Shown one piece after another: positions 33,209 to 43,312 of a stretch of DNA of 64,000 nucleotides. The DNA is from Lacticaseibacillus casei DSM 20011 = JCM 1134 = ATCC 393 (lineage in GTDB: Bacteria > Bacillota > Bacilli > Lactobacillales > Lactobacillaceae). The stretch's first letter is position 1. The number at the start of each line of letters is the position of its first letter. The stretch lies in contig NZ_AP012544.1 in NCBI RefSeq assembly GCF_000829055.1, forward strand, positions 124,001 through 188,000. The letters run 5' to 3'. The translations under genes were made by a program, and so were the position numbers. The notes under the pieces were generated by a model. The model made no database searches. It was not told the origin of the DNA and saw only the letters and a list, made by a program, of their open reading frames with translations.

Positions 33209-34309
33209 ATGAATAAGGGGCATCAACAGCAGTACGGACGCGGATTTGTTCTGGCGGCGGTGGCATTGGCAGGTTTTGGCTTGGTGAATGCCCAACCGAC
33301 TCAGGCGGCAACATCTGCTAGCGGTTCCGCTAGTCAGGCAGTTGAGCAGGCATCTGCTGTCAAGCAAGTTGCGGCTAAGGATCAAACGCTGGTTTTCGCA
33401 TTACTTAATGGGATTGCGGCGAATTATCACCAGGCGATCACGGTGCAGATTGTTGCTGCCGATAACGGTCAGGTGGTCGCAACCAAAACGTTAGCATCAA
33501 CTGATGAAGATGAACCATCAGCATCCGTCAGCGGGTTAAAGATCGGTGCCGCTGACGGACTACAGACAGGACACACATACCGACTCCAGGTTGTAGCTTC
33601 CGGTAACCAAGGCTGGAAGGCCGTGCCAGACAGCTTTGTTTACACACCGGGGCAGACAACCAAAATTGAAATGGACAAGTATACTTATCAAAGAGGCGAG
33701 CGGGCGTTCCAACTCGTTGACCAGCAGACCAAGCAGCCCTTGGCAAACGTGAAAGTGGCCGCTATTCCTAACCTGGTTGATGGCGCTAAGTCGGCAATCG
33801 TCAAAACAACGGATGCCCAAGGTCGCGTCACTTTTTCAACAGATGATCCGCAATTCAAGCGCAATGTGTTCTATCATTTTGAATTACCGGACAAGCACGT
33901 GACAGTGGGCTATAACTGGAACTTAATCGGCGGCGAAAAGGCGGACGACAAGGCAGCGGTCGTTTCAGTGAAAATGCCTGCGGTTGCTTCCTCAAGTTCG
34001 CAGGCGTCTCAGGCAAGTTCGCAAGCGTCGCAAAAGCCATCGCAAGCACCATCACAAAAGCCTAGCGCTGACCCGTCCGCCCAGTCAAACCAGCTGTCGC
34101 TGCGCCCATCGTCATCAGCGAGTGCCTCCCAAAAAGCCTCGGTTGAGTCGGTAACAGCACAAACGTCGCAGGCGGCTTCGTCCGTGGAAAGTGGATCAAC
34201 TCACGGATTGCCAAAAACCGGAGAAGCACTTGGCCAATCAGGACTTTTGGCCGGGCTTGCAACCCTGCTTTCGGCTTTAGGCGCTTGGTTGTGGCGTCGC
34301 CAAGGCTAA
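33209..34309 (+). CDS. LPXTG-anchored surface protein with Cna-B/carboxypeptidase-like domains
   Basis: 366 aa. Signal peptide about 1-34 (GFVLAAVALAGFGLVNAQPT, cleavage near QAA). Two beta-sandwich modules resembling Cna-B / SpaA or regulatory folds: residues about 60-150 (AITVQIVAADNGQVVATKTL) and about 165-255 (RAFQLVDQQTKQPLANVKVA, KTTDAQGRVTFSTDD). Then a Ser/Gln/Ala/Pro-rich wall-spanning stretch, sortase motif LPKTG near 333, a hydrophobic helix and a positive tail WRRQG. The ligand is not inferable. Covalently wall-attached. Monocistronic from its own promoter. Confidence 0.88.
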   Translation: MNKGHQQQYGRGFVLAAVALAGFGLVNAQPTQAATSASGSASQAVEQASAVKQVAAKDQTLVFALLNGIAANYHQAITVQIVAADNGQVVATKTLASTDEDEPSASVSGLKIGAADGLQTGHTYRLQVVASGNQGWKAVPDSFVYTPGQTTKIEMDKYTYQRGERAFQLVDQQTKQPLANVKVAAIPNLVDGAKSAIVKTTDAQGRVTFSTDDPQFKRNVFYHFELPDKHVTVGYNWNLIGGEKADDKAAVVSVKMPAVASSSSQASQASSQASQKPSQAPSQKPSADPSAQSNQLSLRPSSSASASQKASVESVTAQTSQAASSVESGSTHGLPKTGEALGQSGLLAGLATLLSALGAWLWRRQG

Positions 34310-34402
34310 GAGCGGCCGCTGAAGCGTTAATCGGTTCCCGTTTAAAAATGACAGCAGCTATTAATCCGAACGATAGCTATGATGGCACAAACCCAATGAC
34401 TA

Positions 34403-34455
34403 AAATACGAACATTAAATTCTCATATCAAGCGTCGCTAATTTTTTGTTCGGACT
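34403..34455. promoter_or_regulatory. Possible inverted PurBox pair upstream of guaB
   Basis: AAATACGAACATT (34403-34415) and, on the - strand, TAGTCCGAACAAA (covering about 34444-34456) both contain the CGAACA core of Gram-positive PurR boxes. They face each other but are about 32 bases apart, wider than the usual ~16, and lie 80-160 bases before the transcription start. Suggestive only. Confidence 0.3.
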
Positions 34456-34532
34456 AGACTGAACAATTATGAGACTTTCTTTCATTTTTAGGCCTATGAT
34501 ACCGGTCTTTTCAAAAAAATTACCAGACACGT

Positions 34533-36085
<1,553 letters not shown>

Positions 36086-36099
36086 TTTAAGTTTCCATA

Positions 36100-36152
36100 T
36101 AAAAGAGCTTACAGAAGTCCTCAATATAGGGGGTGTCTGTAAGCTCCTTTTG
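36100..36152. terminator. Terminator between guaB and the convergent gene
   Basis: AAAAGAGCTTACAGA / TCTGTAAGCTCCTTTT, 11-bp stem with A and T runs on the two sides. Confidence 0.88.
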
Positions 36153-36162
36153 TATTTACCGT

Positions 36163-36852
36163 TTAACGATGCCGCAATCGCGCCTGGTGGAAAACCTCAG
36201 GTACCTGTGTTCCAAAAGTTGTTGCCACTGCTAATGGCCAGGCGCGTGTCGGCGGCATGATGGTCAACATCGTCTGCAACCATTGCGCGGTTGGTAACAG
36301 CTTAATCAAATGATGACCGGAAAATTGCGTAAATAGCAGGTTTCGACTATAAAACCGAATCAAGTGTTGCTTCAGCCGCTGATCAGCGACCGGTAACAAC
36401 AAATCGTTACTGTTATTCCGATCGCCCAGGAACAGCGGCAAGGGTTCAAGATCCTGATGCAAATCGAATTGGCGGTGTTTGTGGGCGCTGGCCATTGCCG
36501 GTGTCAGGCGGAGCATGAACACCAGTTTGCGGTTTGCCGCCCACAACAGCATGTTAGCAATGGCGATATCGGTTGACGTGAACGCAAACGCGGCTTGGTG
36601 CGCTGCCGGACTCAACAATGCTTGGTTCAAAACCGGTTTGAGTCCAGTAACATCGGGCATATCAGGCCAAATAACCTGTAGTTGCTGCACCCCATTCAAC
36701 CAATGAACATGCGTGGCAAGCCGCAACGTTAACCAGTCCGGCTGTTGGTACAAAAGCCAGTAGGTACTGCCGCTGGTATGCGCGATATTGATACCGGCGA
36801 TTCGCATGTCTTGAGGCAGACTGGCGGCCACAACATTGGTTAAATTTTCCAA
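36163..36852 (-). CDS. Unrecognised 229-aa protein
   Basis: 229 aa from a TTG at 36852, with AAGGAGG nine bases upstream. The ATG-started frame (36897) puts this strong site inside the gene, so TTG is chosen; the protein then begins MENLTNVVAASLPQ. No membrane segment or known motif; a Trp/His-rich sequence with YWLLYQQPDWLTLRLATHVH and FYSRNLLFTQFSGHHLIKLL. Possibly related to competence- or conjugation-associated lactobacillus hypotheticals, but I recognise no family. Monocistronic and convergent with guaB. Confidence 0.55.
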   Translation of the reverse strand: MENLTNVVAASLPQDMRIAGINIAHTSGSTYWLLYQQPDWLTLRLATHVHWLNGVQQLQVIWPDMPDVTGLKPVLNQALLSPAAHQAAFAFTSTDIAIANMLLWAANRKLVFMLRLTPAMASAHKHRQFDLHQDLEPLPLFLGDRNNSNDLLLPVADQRLKQHLIRFYSRNLLFTQFSGHHLIKLLPTAQWLQTMLTIMPPTRAWPLAVATTFGTQVPEVFHQARLRHR

Positions 36853-36935
36853 AAAATGTCGCCTCCTTTTTAGAATGGATAACGCTGCAACCCGCATTTT
36901 CTTAGGTTTTTCGTAAAGAATTCCCGCTTCAATTT

Positions 36936-36944
36936 TGGTACAAT
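36936..36944 (+). promoter_or_regulatory. Extended -10 promoter of the two-component system operon
   Basis: TGGTACAAT (36936-36944), an extended -10 without a good -35. The predicted start is near 36951, downstream of the ATG at 36943, which supports translation from 36997. Confidence 0.45.
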
Positions 36945-36996
36945 GGACATTGATGTGACAGTCCTTACCGATCGTTCTATAAATGGAGTTAAAAAC

Positions 36997-37683
36997 ATGA
37001 AGATATTAATTGTTGACGATGATAAAGAAATCGTTGAATTACTAAGCATTTACGTTAAAAACGAAGGCTATGAACCGATTCAAGCATACTCGGGAAAAGA
37101 AGCGATTACCAAACTCGTGACCAATCCGGATATTGCTTTGATGATTTTAGATATTATGATGCCGAATATGTCGGGCATGGACGTGGTGAAAGAAGTCCGC
37201 AAAGACTCGCAGATTCCGATCATCATTGTGTCAGCCAAAACGGCGGATATGGACAAGATTCAGGGTCTGATCACCGGCGCTGACGATTACGTAACCAAGC
37301 CGTTTAACCCGCTAGAAGTGATGGCGCGCGTCAAGAGTCTGTTGCGTCGGAGTCAAAACGAAGTCACCAATCCGGAACCGGATGTGCTTGAGGTTGGCCC
37401 GTTAACCATCAAAAAGGACAGCCATGAAGTGACGACTTTGACCGGCAAACAAATTCAGCTGACCGCGTTGGAATTCGGCATTTTGTATTTACTTGCAAGC
37501 CATCCCAACCGAGTTTTTTCGGCTGACGAAATTTTTGAGCGGGTTTGGCAACAGGAATCCATTGTTTCGGCGAAAACCGTCATGGTCCACGTATCACATC
37601 TCCGCGATAAAATTGAAGAGGCAACTGATGGTGAGAAGGTCATTGAAACCGTCTGGGGCGTTGGTTACAAGGTCGAGGCCTAA
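36997..37683 (+). CDS. OmpR-family response regulator (VanR-like)
   Basis: 228 aa from the ATG at 36997 (TGGAGTT upstream). Receiver domain: acidic pocket VDDDKE at 6-11, phosphoacceptor Asp52 in MILDIMMPNMSG, Thr/Ser and Lys in IIVSAKTAD and DDYVTKPFNPLE. Winged-helix DNA-binding domain in the C-terminal half (LTALEFGILYLLASHPNRVF, VMVHVSHLRDKIE). It is followed by a histidine kinase and a D,D-carboxypeptidase, so the system probably controls peptidoglycan trimming. Targets not otherwise inferable. Confidence 0.92.
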   Translation: MKILIVDDDKEIVELLSIYVKNEGYEPIQAYSGKEAITKLVTNPDIALMILDIMMPNMSGMDVVKEVRKDSQIPIIIVSAKTADMDKIQGLITGADDYVTKPFNPLEVMARVKSLLRRSQNEVTNPEPDVLEVGPLTIKKDSHEVTTLTGKQIQLTALEFGILYLLASHPNRVFSADEIFERVWQQESIVSAKTVMVHVSHLRDKIEEATDGEKVIETVWGVGYKVEA

Positions 37684-37686
37684 TTC

Positions 37687-38877
37687 ATGAGCGAAAAAGT
37701 CAAACTCACCGCAAAGGAAAAATCCGAACTGTGGATTGAAGGCATTGTGACGGTGATTTTGTTACTGATGCTTAACTTTGCGTTGCTGGTGCTGATTAAT
37801 CAGATGATCGCGCATAACCCCGGATTGGAAAATGCCATCTGGGGCGTGAAAACGAATTTGACTTTTGGCCGCGGCGGTTTTCACCTCTGGAGCTGGTCGA
37901 ATCTGTTTCTTACAATGATGGCGATTGCTGACGTGATTGTGGTGTATTGGCGCTTGGCGCGGCGGTATCGGCAAATGCAGATGCGCCACGTCATCGCCGA
38001 GTTGCATTATATTGCAGACGGCCATCTTGATCATCGGATTAAGTTTGAAGTGAACACCGAATTGCAAAAGGTCGTCAGCAGCATCAATGCACTGGTTGAT
38101 TCGACGGTCAATTCGATGGCGGAAGAGCGGCGTATCGAGCAAAGCAAGGATGAACTGATCACCAACGTTAGCCACGATATTCGGACGCCGTTAACGTCCA
38201 TTATCGGCTATCTGGGATTGATTGAAGACCATCAGTACCGCAGTGACGAAGAGTTGCTTAAATATACGCACACCGCTTATTTGAAGGCCAAACAAATGAA
38301 GGTGCTGGTTGAAGACTTATTTGAATATACGAAAGTCAAATCAACCACTACCAAGCTTAATCCGGTTCGCTTCAACATGATTGCGATGCTGGAACAGCTT
38401 GCTGCCAGTTTTGAGCTCGAGGCGCACAAGAAACATATGCGGATTCTTGTCAGCGGTGAGCCGAACCCGTTAATGATGGAGGCCGACACCGAAAAACTGG
38501 GCCGGGTATTCAACAACCTGATTGTCAATGCGTTGAAGTATGGTCAAGGCGGACGGCACATTTTTCTGGACGCACAGCGCGTTGGCAGTGAAGTTGTTGT
38601 GAAAGTTTCCAACGATGGCGCCCAGATCCCTAATGATGCTCTCAATCAGCTGTTTGACCGGTTCTATCGGGTTGAAGAAAGCCGCTCGCAGGAAACCGGC
38701 GGAACCGGGTTGGGGCTTGCGATCGCCCAAAGCATTATTGCGTTGCATGGCGGTTATATTTATGCCGATTCCAGTCCGGAGTTGACGAGTTTTGTGATTC
38801 ATTTACCATTACAAGTCGGTGCTTCACTGACCGATAACCAAAATCATTCTAATGAGGAAGCAGGAAAGTCAAAATGA
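37687..38877 (+). CDS. Sensor histidine kinase (VanS-like)
   Basis: 396 aa. Two membrane helices (about 17-37 and 68-90) enclose a short ~30-residue extracellular loop, so sensing may be at the membrane. HAMP-like linker 90-150; phosphoacceptor His163 in NVSHDIRTPLTSIIGYL; N box VFNNLIVNALKYG; G boxes SNDGAQIP and GGTGLGLAIAQSI. It starts 3 bases after the response regulator and overlaps dacA (ATGA), a coupled three-gene operon. Confidence 0.92.
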   Translation: MSEKVKLTAKEKSELWIEGIVTVILLLMLNFALLVLINQMIAHNPGLENAIWGVKTNLTFGRGGFHLWSWSNLFLTMMAIADVIVVYWRLARRYRQMQMRHVIAELHYIADGHLDHRIKFEVNTELQKVVSSINALVDSTVNSMAEERRIEQSKDELITNVSHDIRTPLTSIIGYLGLIEDHQYRSDEELLKYTHTAYLKAKQMKVLVEDLFEYTKVKSTTTKLNPVRFNMIAMLEQLAASFELEAHKKHMRILVSGEPNPLMMEADTEKLGRVFNNLIVNALKYGQGGRHIFLDAQRVGSEVVVKVSNDGAQIPNDALNQLFDRFYRVEESRSQETGGTGLGLAIAQSIIALHGGYIYADSSPELTSFVIHLPLQVGASLTDNQNHSNEEAGKSK

Positions 38878-40184
38878 AGAAGTTGTTGCGTGGGTTGATT
38901 GCCGCGATGGTCGCGGTGTTAATGATTGGTGGTGCTGCTCCGGCAGTCTCGGTTGCTGCTGCGGAAAGTAGCGATACGAATGTGGTTGATGCCAAGGCCG
39001 CGGTTGCTATCGAACCCACAACCGGGAAAGTTTTGTACGCCAAGAATACCGATAGTGTGTTGCCGATTGCATCCATGACTAAGATGCTGAGTATCGAACT
39101 GGTGCTGGACGCCATTGATTCGGGAAAAATCAAATGGGACGACAAGGTGACCTTGGACAAGACGATCTGGTCGCTTAGTCAGGATCGCGACCTTAGCAAT
39201 GTGCCACTGCGGCGGGACGGGTCCTATTCGGTACGCGAATTATATGATGCTTCGCTGATTTATTCAGCGAACGCCGCCATGATGCTACTTGCCAAAACGG
39301 TGGCCGGCAGTCAGGAAAAGTTCGTCAATCAAATGACTGCCAAGCTTAAGAGCTGGGGCATTACGGATGCCAAAATTGTCAACGTGACTGGCCTCAACAA
39401 CAGCCAGTTAAAAGACGCTAAAGTGCCTGGTACCGGCGATCAGGCGGAGAACGAAATGTCCGCCAAAGATATGGCCCAAGTCGCGCAACACTTACTTAAA
39501 GATCACCCGGAAGTCCTGAAAACTACCAGCATCGCCAAGCAGACTTTCCGTAAAGGAACCGATGACGCGATTAATATGGAAAACTGGGACTGGATGTTGA
39601 AGGGCCTGGTTTCATACGACAAAAATCTGCCGGTTGACGGATTGAAAACCGGCACATCTGACGCTGCCGGTGACTGCTTCACAGGTACAGTCGAGAAAAA
39701 TGGCATGCGGATTATCACGGTGGTCTTGCACGCTAATGGGGATGCTAAGACTCGGCGTTTTGACCAAACCAAGAAATTGATGAATCATGTTCTGGAAAAC
39801 TGGAAGACAGTTCAATTGGCTGATGCTGGACAGGGTATCAAAGGTTATCGCAGTGTCACGGTTAACCGCGGCAAATCCCGGACAACGCCGATTGCGCCAG
39901 TAGCCAAGGCGGTGGCAGTTGTTCCGTCCGATACCAGTAAACAGGATCTAAAGTATACTTATACACCTGCAAAAGGGGTTAAGAAGAACACGATTGAAGC
40001 ACCCGTCAAGAAAGGGGCCACGATCGGCCATCTGGAAGTGACAGCAAAGGGTGATTCGCTCGGGTTTGTCGGCGGTGCGAAACGTGAAGGCATCACGCTT
40101 AAGACCACTAAGGCAGATCCAAAGGCTAACTTCTTTGCCCTGATCTTCCGTGGGATTGGTGATTTCTTCGGCAATATTTTTTAA
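38874..40184 (+). CDS. dacA: D-alanyl-D-alanine carboxypeptidase (PBP5/DacA type)
   Basis: 436 aa. Signal peptide about 1-30 (RGLIAAMVAVLMIGGAAPAV). Active site Ser67-x-x-Lys70 in LPIASMTKMLS; SxN in LIYSANAAMM; KTG in VDGLKTGTSDAAG. This is the low-molecular-weight penicillin-binding protein fold that trims the terminal D-Ala of pentapeptide stems. C-terminal domain about 305-420 with an amphipathic end NFFALIFRGIGDFFGNIF, probably the membrane tether. Its start overlaps the kinase stop (ATGA), so expression follows the two-component system. Confidence 0.93.
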   Translation: MKKLLRGLIAAMVAVLMIGGAAPAVSVAAAESSDTNVVDAKAAVAIEPTTGKVLYAKNTDSVLPIASMTKMLSIELVLDAIDSGKIKWDDKVTLDKTIWSLSQDRDLSNVPLRRDGSYSVRELYDASLIYSANAAMMLLAKTVAGSQEKFVNQMTAKLKSWGITDAKIVNVTGLNNSQLKDAKVPGTGDQAENEMSAKDMAQVAQHLLKDHPEVLKTTSIAKQTFRKGTDDAINMENWDWMLKGLVSYDKNLPVDGLKTGTSDAAGDCFTGTVEKNGMRIITVVLHANGDAKTRRFDQTKKLMNHVLENWKTVQLADAGQGIKGYRSVTVNRGKSRTTPIAPVAKAVAVVPSDTSKQDLKYTYTPAKGVKKNTIEAPVKKGATIGHLEVTAKGDSLGFVGGAKREGITLKTTKADPKANFFALIFRGIGDFFGNIF

Positions 40185-40206
40185 GCGACAACAATGATGT
40201 TAAGCG

Positions 40207-40253
40207 GTGAATGTTTTGGACTCCGAAACGGAGATCAACACGTTCACCTTTTT
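40207..40253 (+). terminator. Terminator between dacA and greA paralogue
   Basis: GTGAATG.. / ..CGTTCAC imperfect stem with an inner CTCCG / CGGAG hairpin, followed by CTTTTT. Confidence 0.6.
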
Positions 40254-40271
40254 GTTAGGGAGGCAGTCATC

Positions 40272-40751
40272 ATGGTGACTTATCACGAAATTACGCCGGC
40301 CGGATTGGCTAGTCTGAAGCAAGAGGTTGAGGATTTGAAAGCGATTCGTCCGGCGAAGATCAAGAATCTTGCCGAAGCCGCAGCGTTAGGCGATCGGTCG
40401 GAAAATGCCGAATACAGTGCGGCCAAACGTGAACTGCGGCAGTTGGAAGGGCGACTGCGGTATCTTGATAAGTTGATTCGTTATGCTAAAGTCACGGCGC
40501 CGGCTGCAAGCGACATAGCTCATATTGGCAATATGGTGAAGCTTAAGTTTGATGATGACGATGATCAGGCCACCTATGAGTTGGTTGGCCCGGCAGAAGC
40601 TGGCATGGGTGCTGATAAACTCGCCGTCAATTCGCCATTGGGAGCGGCGATCCGGCGCCATCATGCAGGTGATACGGTCACTGTCACGGCCCCAAGCGGT
40701 ACTTATCAGGTGACGATTCTTGCGATTCAGACAGGAAAAGCGAACGCGTAA
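40272..40751 (+). CDS. greA: GreA/GreB-family transcription elongation factor (second copy type)
   Basis: 159 aa from the ATG at 40272 (GGGAGGC upstream; the in-frame ATG at 40194 lies before the terminator). N-terminal coiled coil (ITPAGLASLKQEVEDLKAIR) with the acidic tip region LGDRSENAEYSAAKRELR; C-terminal FKBP-like domain (NMVKLKFDDDDDQATYELVG). It rescues backtracked RNA polymerase by stimulating transcript cleavage. Lactobacilli usually carry another greA near mltG/udk, so this is probably a paralogue. The ribosome binding site overlaps the end of the preceding terminator. Confidence 0.85.
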   Translation: MVTYHEITPAGLASLKQEVEDLKAIRPAKIKNLAEAAALGDRSENAEYSAAKRELRQLEGRLRYLDKLIRYAKVTAPAASDIAHIGNMVKLKFDDDDDQATYELVGPAEAGMGADKLAVNSPLGAAIRRHHAGDTVTVTAPSGTYQVTILAIQTGKANA

Positions 40752-40824
40752 CGCGTCCCCCCATTTGAAGTAGTCTGTCAGTTGATCATATGAACAATCA
40801 ACCTCAAAGCCACGTCAATGCTTA

Positions 40825-40833
40825 TGCTATAAT
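40825..40833 (+). promoter_or_regulatory. Extended -10 promoter of murE
   Basis: TGCTATAAT (40825-40833), extended -10 with no clear -35; about 25 bases before AAAAAGGAG. Confidence 0.5.
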
Positions 40834-40871
40834 GAAGCTTGAAATAACGGCATATAAAAAGGAGTAGCCCA

Positions 40872-42425
40872 ATGGCACTATCACTTAGAGCTTGTATTTT
40901 ATTGTTGAAGGAACACCATTTACTCAAAAGCGCGGCCATCCAAACCACCGAAGATGTGGACATGACCGGCATTGCTTATGACTCACGAAAAGTGTCTGGT
41001 CCGACGCTGTTTTTCTGCAAAGGGGATAAGTTTCGGCCGATTTATTTGTCGATGGCTAAAGACAATGGCGCCAAAACCTATGTCGCGGAAAAACCGTACG
41101 TCGAAGGCAATGGGCTCAATGCCTTAATTGTCCGGAATATTACCAAGGCCATGGCGATTCTTAGCGCTGCCTTTTTCGACTATCCGCAAGATGATCTGTT
41201 TGTGATTGCCTATACGGGTACCAAAGGCAAGACCACGGCATCGTACTTCACTGAAGCCATTTTGAACGAAGCGCGTCCGCGTCATATCGCCTTATTTTCA
41301 ACGATTGACACGGTTGTCGGTCCGGAACCGAATCAACGCTTCAAATCAAACTTGACTACGCCGGAAAGTCTGGATTTATTCCGTGATATGCGGGAAGCAG
41401 TTGAAAACGGCATGACCCATCTGGTGATGGAGGTGTCAAGTCAAGCTTATTTGCGCAATCGCGTTTTCGGGCTGACTTATGATGTCGGGTTCTTCTTGAA
41501 CATCACGCCGGATCATATCGGGCCGAACGAGCATCCGACATTTGCCAACTATCTGCACAACAAGCTGCAATTGCTGGTTAACGCCCGTAAAGTCGTGATT
41601 AATGCCGAAACCGAGCATTTTGATCAGGTTTATGCCGCCGCGACAACGACGACTTATCCGGAAAGTATTTATTTATTCGCCAGTGCCGGATTCAAGCCTA
41701 AACGCGATGATATTGACATCGACTTTCGTTTTGACAGCCAGGAAGCGGACGTTGCCGAAAGTCGCTTTACATTAGTCCCAGTGACAGAAAAAGCGGCCGC
41801 GCTCAATATCGGCGGCCATTATTCGCTGGCGTTGATCGGCGATTTTAATGAAAGCAACGCGACTGCAGCGATCATCGGCGCCGGATTGGCAGGGGTTGAT
41901 GCATCGGCGGCAGTTCCGGGGATTGCTAAGGTTAAAATTCCTGGCCGCATGGAGCATGTTCAGATTGCCGGTCATGGCACGGTCTATGTTGATTATGCTC
42001 ATAATTATGCCAGCATGAAGGCACTTTTGTCGTTTTTGAAACGTTCATACAAGGATCCGCGGATGCTGGTCGTGGTCGGGTCGCCTGGTGACAAAGGCGT
42101 TTCCCGGCGGCCGGGGTTTGCCAAAGTGCTCACTGAACTGGCTACGGAAGCTTATCTGACAACAGACGATCCCGGTTACGAAGATCCTGCCAATATTGTC
42201 AACGAAATCGACAGCAAAATCGACCACAGTAAGGTCAAAGTTCATAAGGTGCTTGATCGGAAAGAAGCCATCACCGAAGCGATTAAAGCCAGTGGCCCGC
42301 AAGATGTGGTGGTCGTAGCCGGTAAAGGCGCGGATCCTTATCAGAAGATTCGCGGCGTCAATACGCCGTGGCCAACCGACATGGCAGTTGTAAAAGAAGT
42401 TGGCAAGTCGTTACAGGAAGGCTGA
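40872..42425 (+). CDS. murE: UDP-MurNAc-L-Ala-D-Glu:L-Lys ligase (MurE)
   Basis: 517 aa. Adds the third residue of the peptidoglycan stem in the cytosol. ATP-binding GTKGKTT at 116-122; substrate-binding SNLTTPESLDLFRDMREA near 160; carbamylated-lysine region HNKLQLLVNARKVVI; C-terminal domain with DYAHNYASMKALL. The amino-acid pocket motif reads DDPGYEDP rather than the DNPR of diaminopimelate-adding enzymes, consistent with L-lysine, as in the L. casei group. AAAAGGAG precedes the ATG. racD follows after 5 bases. Confidence 0.92.
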   Translation: MALSLRACILLLKEHHLLKSAAIQTTEDVDMTGIAYDSRKVSGPTLFFCKGDKFRPIYLSMAKDNGAKTYVAEKPYVEGNGLNALIVRNITKAMAILSAAFFDYPQDDLFVIAYTGTKGKTTASYFTEAILNEARPRHIALFSTIDTVVGPEPNQRFKSNLTTPESLDLFRDMREAVENGMTHLVMEVSSQAYLRNRVFGLTYDVGFFLNITPDHIGPNEHPTFANYLHNKLQLLVNARKVVINAETEHFDQVYAAATTTTYPESIYLFASAGFKPKRDDIDIDFRFDSQEADVAESRFTLVPVTEKAAALNIGGHYSLALIGDFNESNATAAIIGAGLAGVDASAAVPGIAKVKIPGRMEHVQIAGHGTVYVDYAHNYASMKALLSFLKRSYKDPRMLVVVGSPGDKGVSRRPGFAKVLTELATEAYLTTDDPGYEDPANIVNEIDSKIDHSKVKVHKVLDRKEAITEAIKASGPQDVVVVAGKGADPYQKIRGVNTPWPTDMAVVKEVGKSLQEG

Positions 42426-42430
42426 TATTA

Positions 42431-43180
42431 ATGCGTCAATTTTTCACGGTAATCGGAGGCATGGGCACACCCGCAACAGAAAGTTACGTGCGGCTGCTCA
42501 ATCAACGAACGCATGCCCACAGTGATCAGGAATATCTCAATTACATTCTGGTTAATGACGCCACCGTACCGGATCGGACCGATTACATTCTGGATCACAG
42601 TAAACCAAGTTTTTATCCGGATTTACTTGAGGATATCCAGGCCCAAAGCCTGCTGAATCCCGAGTTTATTGTGATTGTCTGCAATACGGCTCACTATTTT
42701 TACGATCAGCTGGCGGCCGCAACGCCGATTCCGCTGTTACACATGCCGCGACTGGCGATCCGCGACATGTGCGAGCGATTCCCAAATGAAAAACGCATCG
42801 GACTCATTGCCACGCAAGGTACCATTAAAGATGGCATCTATAGTCAGGAAATCGAAAACACGGGACGCGAAGTTGTTCTAGGGGATCAGGCACTTCAGGA
42901 CATGGTCACGGAACTGATTTACAAGTACGTTAAAGAAAAAGGCGAAGTTAACGCTGAACTGTATCACCGCATCTTAAAGCGGATGCATGATGATTTTCAT
43001 GTCAACGTCATCGTGCTCGGCTGCACCGAGCTGTCATTTGCGCAGGAAAAAGCGGGCGATCATCCGTATCACGTTATCGATGCCCAGAGCATTATTGTCG
43101 ACAAAACGCTGGCATTAGGCAAAGCCTTCCGCAAGAGCGAAGCGGACGGTAAGGCGCTTTTGAATCAACTAATGGTGTGA
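42431..43180 (+). CDS. racD: Aspartate/glutamate racemase family protein (probably aspartate racemase)
   Basis: 249 aa from the ATG at 42431, 5 bases after murE; the frame from 42368 lies inside murE. Both catalytic cysteines of the PLP-independent racemases are present: IVCNTAHYFYDQL near 82 and VLGCTELSFAQEK near 194. The N-terminal GGMGTPATESYVRLLNQRT is the aspartate-racemase motif. D-Asp feeds the D-Asp/D-Asn interpeptide bridge of this group, which explains the operon with murE (inference). Its stop leads directly into a repeat remnant. Confidence 0.88.
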   Translation: MRQFFTVIGGMGTPATESYVRLLNQRTHAHSDQEYLNYILVNDATVPDRTDYILDHSKPSFYPDLLEDIQAQSLLNPEFIVIVCNTAHYFYDQLAAATPIPLLHMPRLAIRDMCERFPNEKRIGLIATQGTIKDGIYSQEIENTGREVVLGDQALQDMVTELIYKYVKEKGEVNAELYHRILKRMHDDFHVNVIVLGCTELSFAQEKAGDHPYHVIDAQSIIVDKTLALGKAFRKSEADGKALLNQLMV

Positions 43181-43224
43181 GCCGAGCGTGAACAGGAGAT
43201 TTCTGCGACTGCGAACGCGTTATC
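43180..43224 (-). repeat. Degenerate remnant of the dispersed palindromic repeat
   Basis: GAGCCGAGCGTGAACAGG and TTTCTGCGACTGCGAACGCG then TTATC: only the two terminal regions survive, the centre is deleted. It starts inside the racD stop codon. Confidence 0.55.
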
Positions 43225-43312
43225 ATTCATTTTTGAGTGGTAGACGGCCATACAAAACGCTGCTTACTTGTGGTAAGCTTAAATCAGTTCTCAAGTAAAG
43301 GAGATGCAGAAT

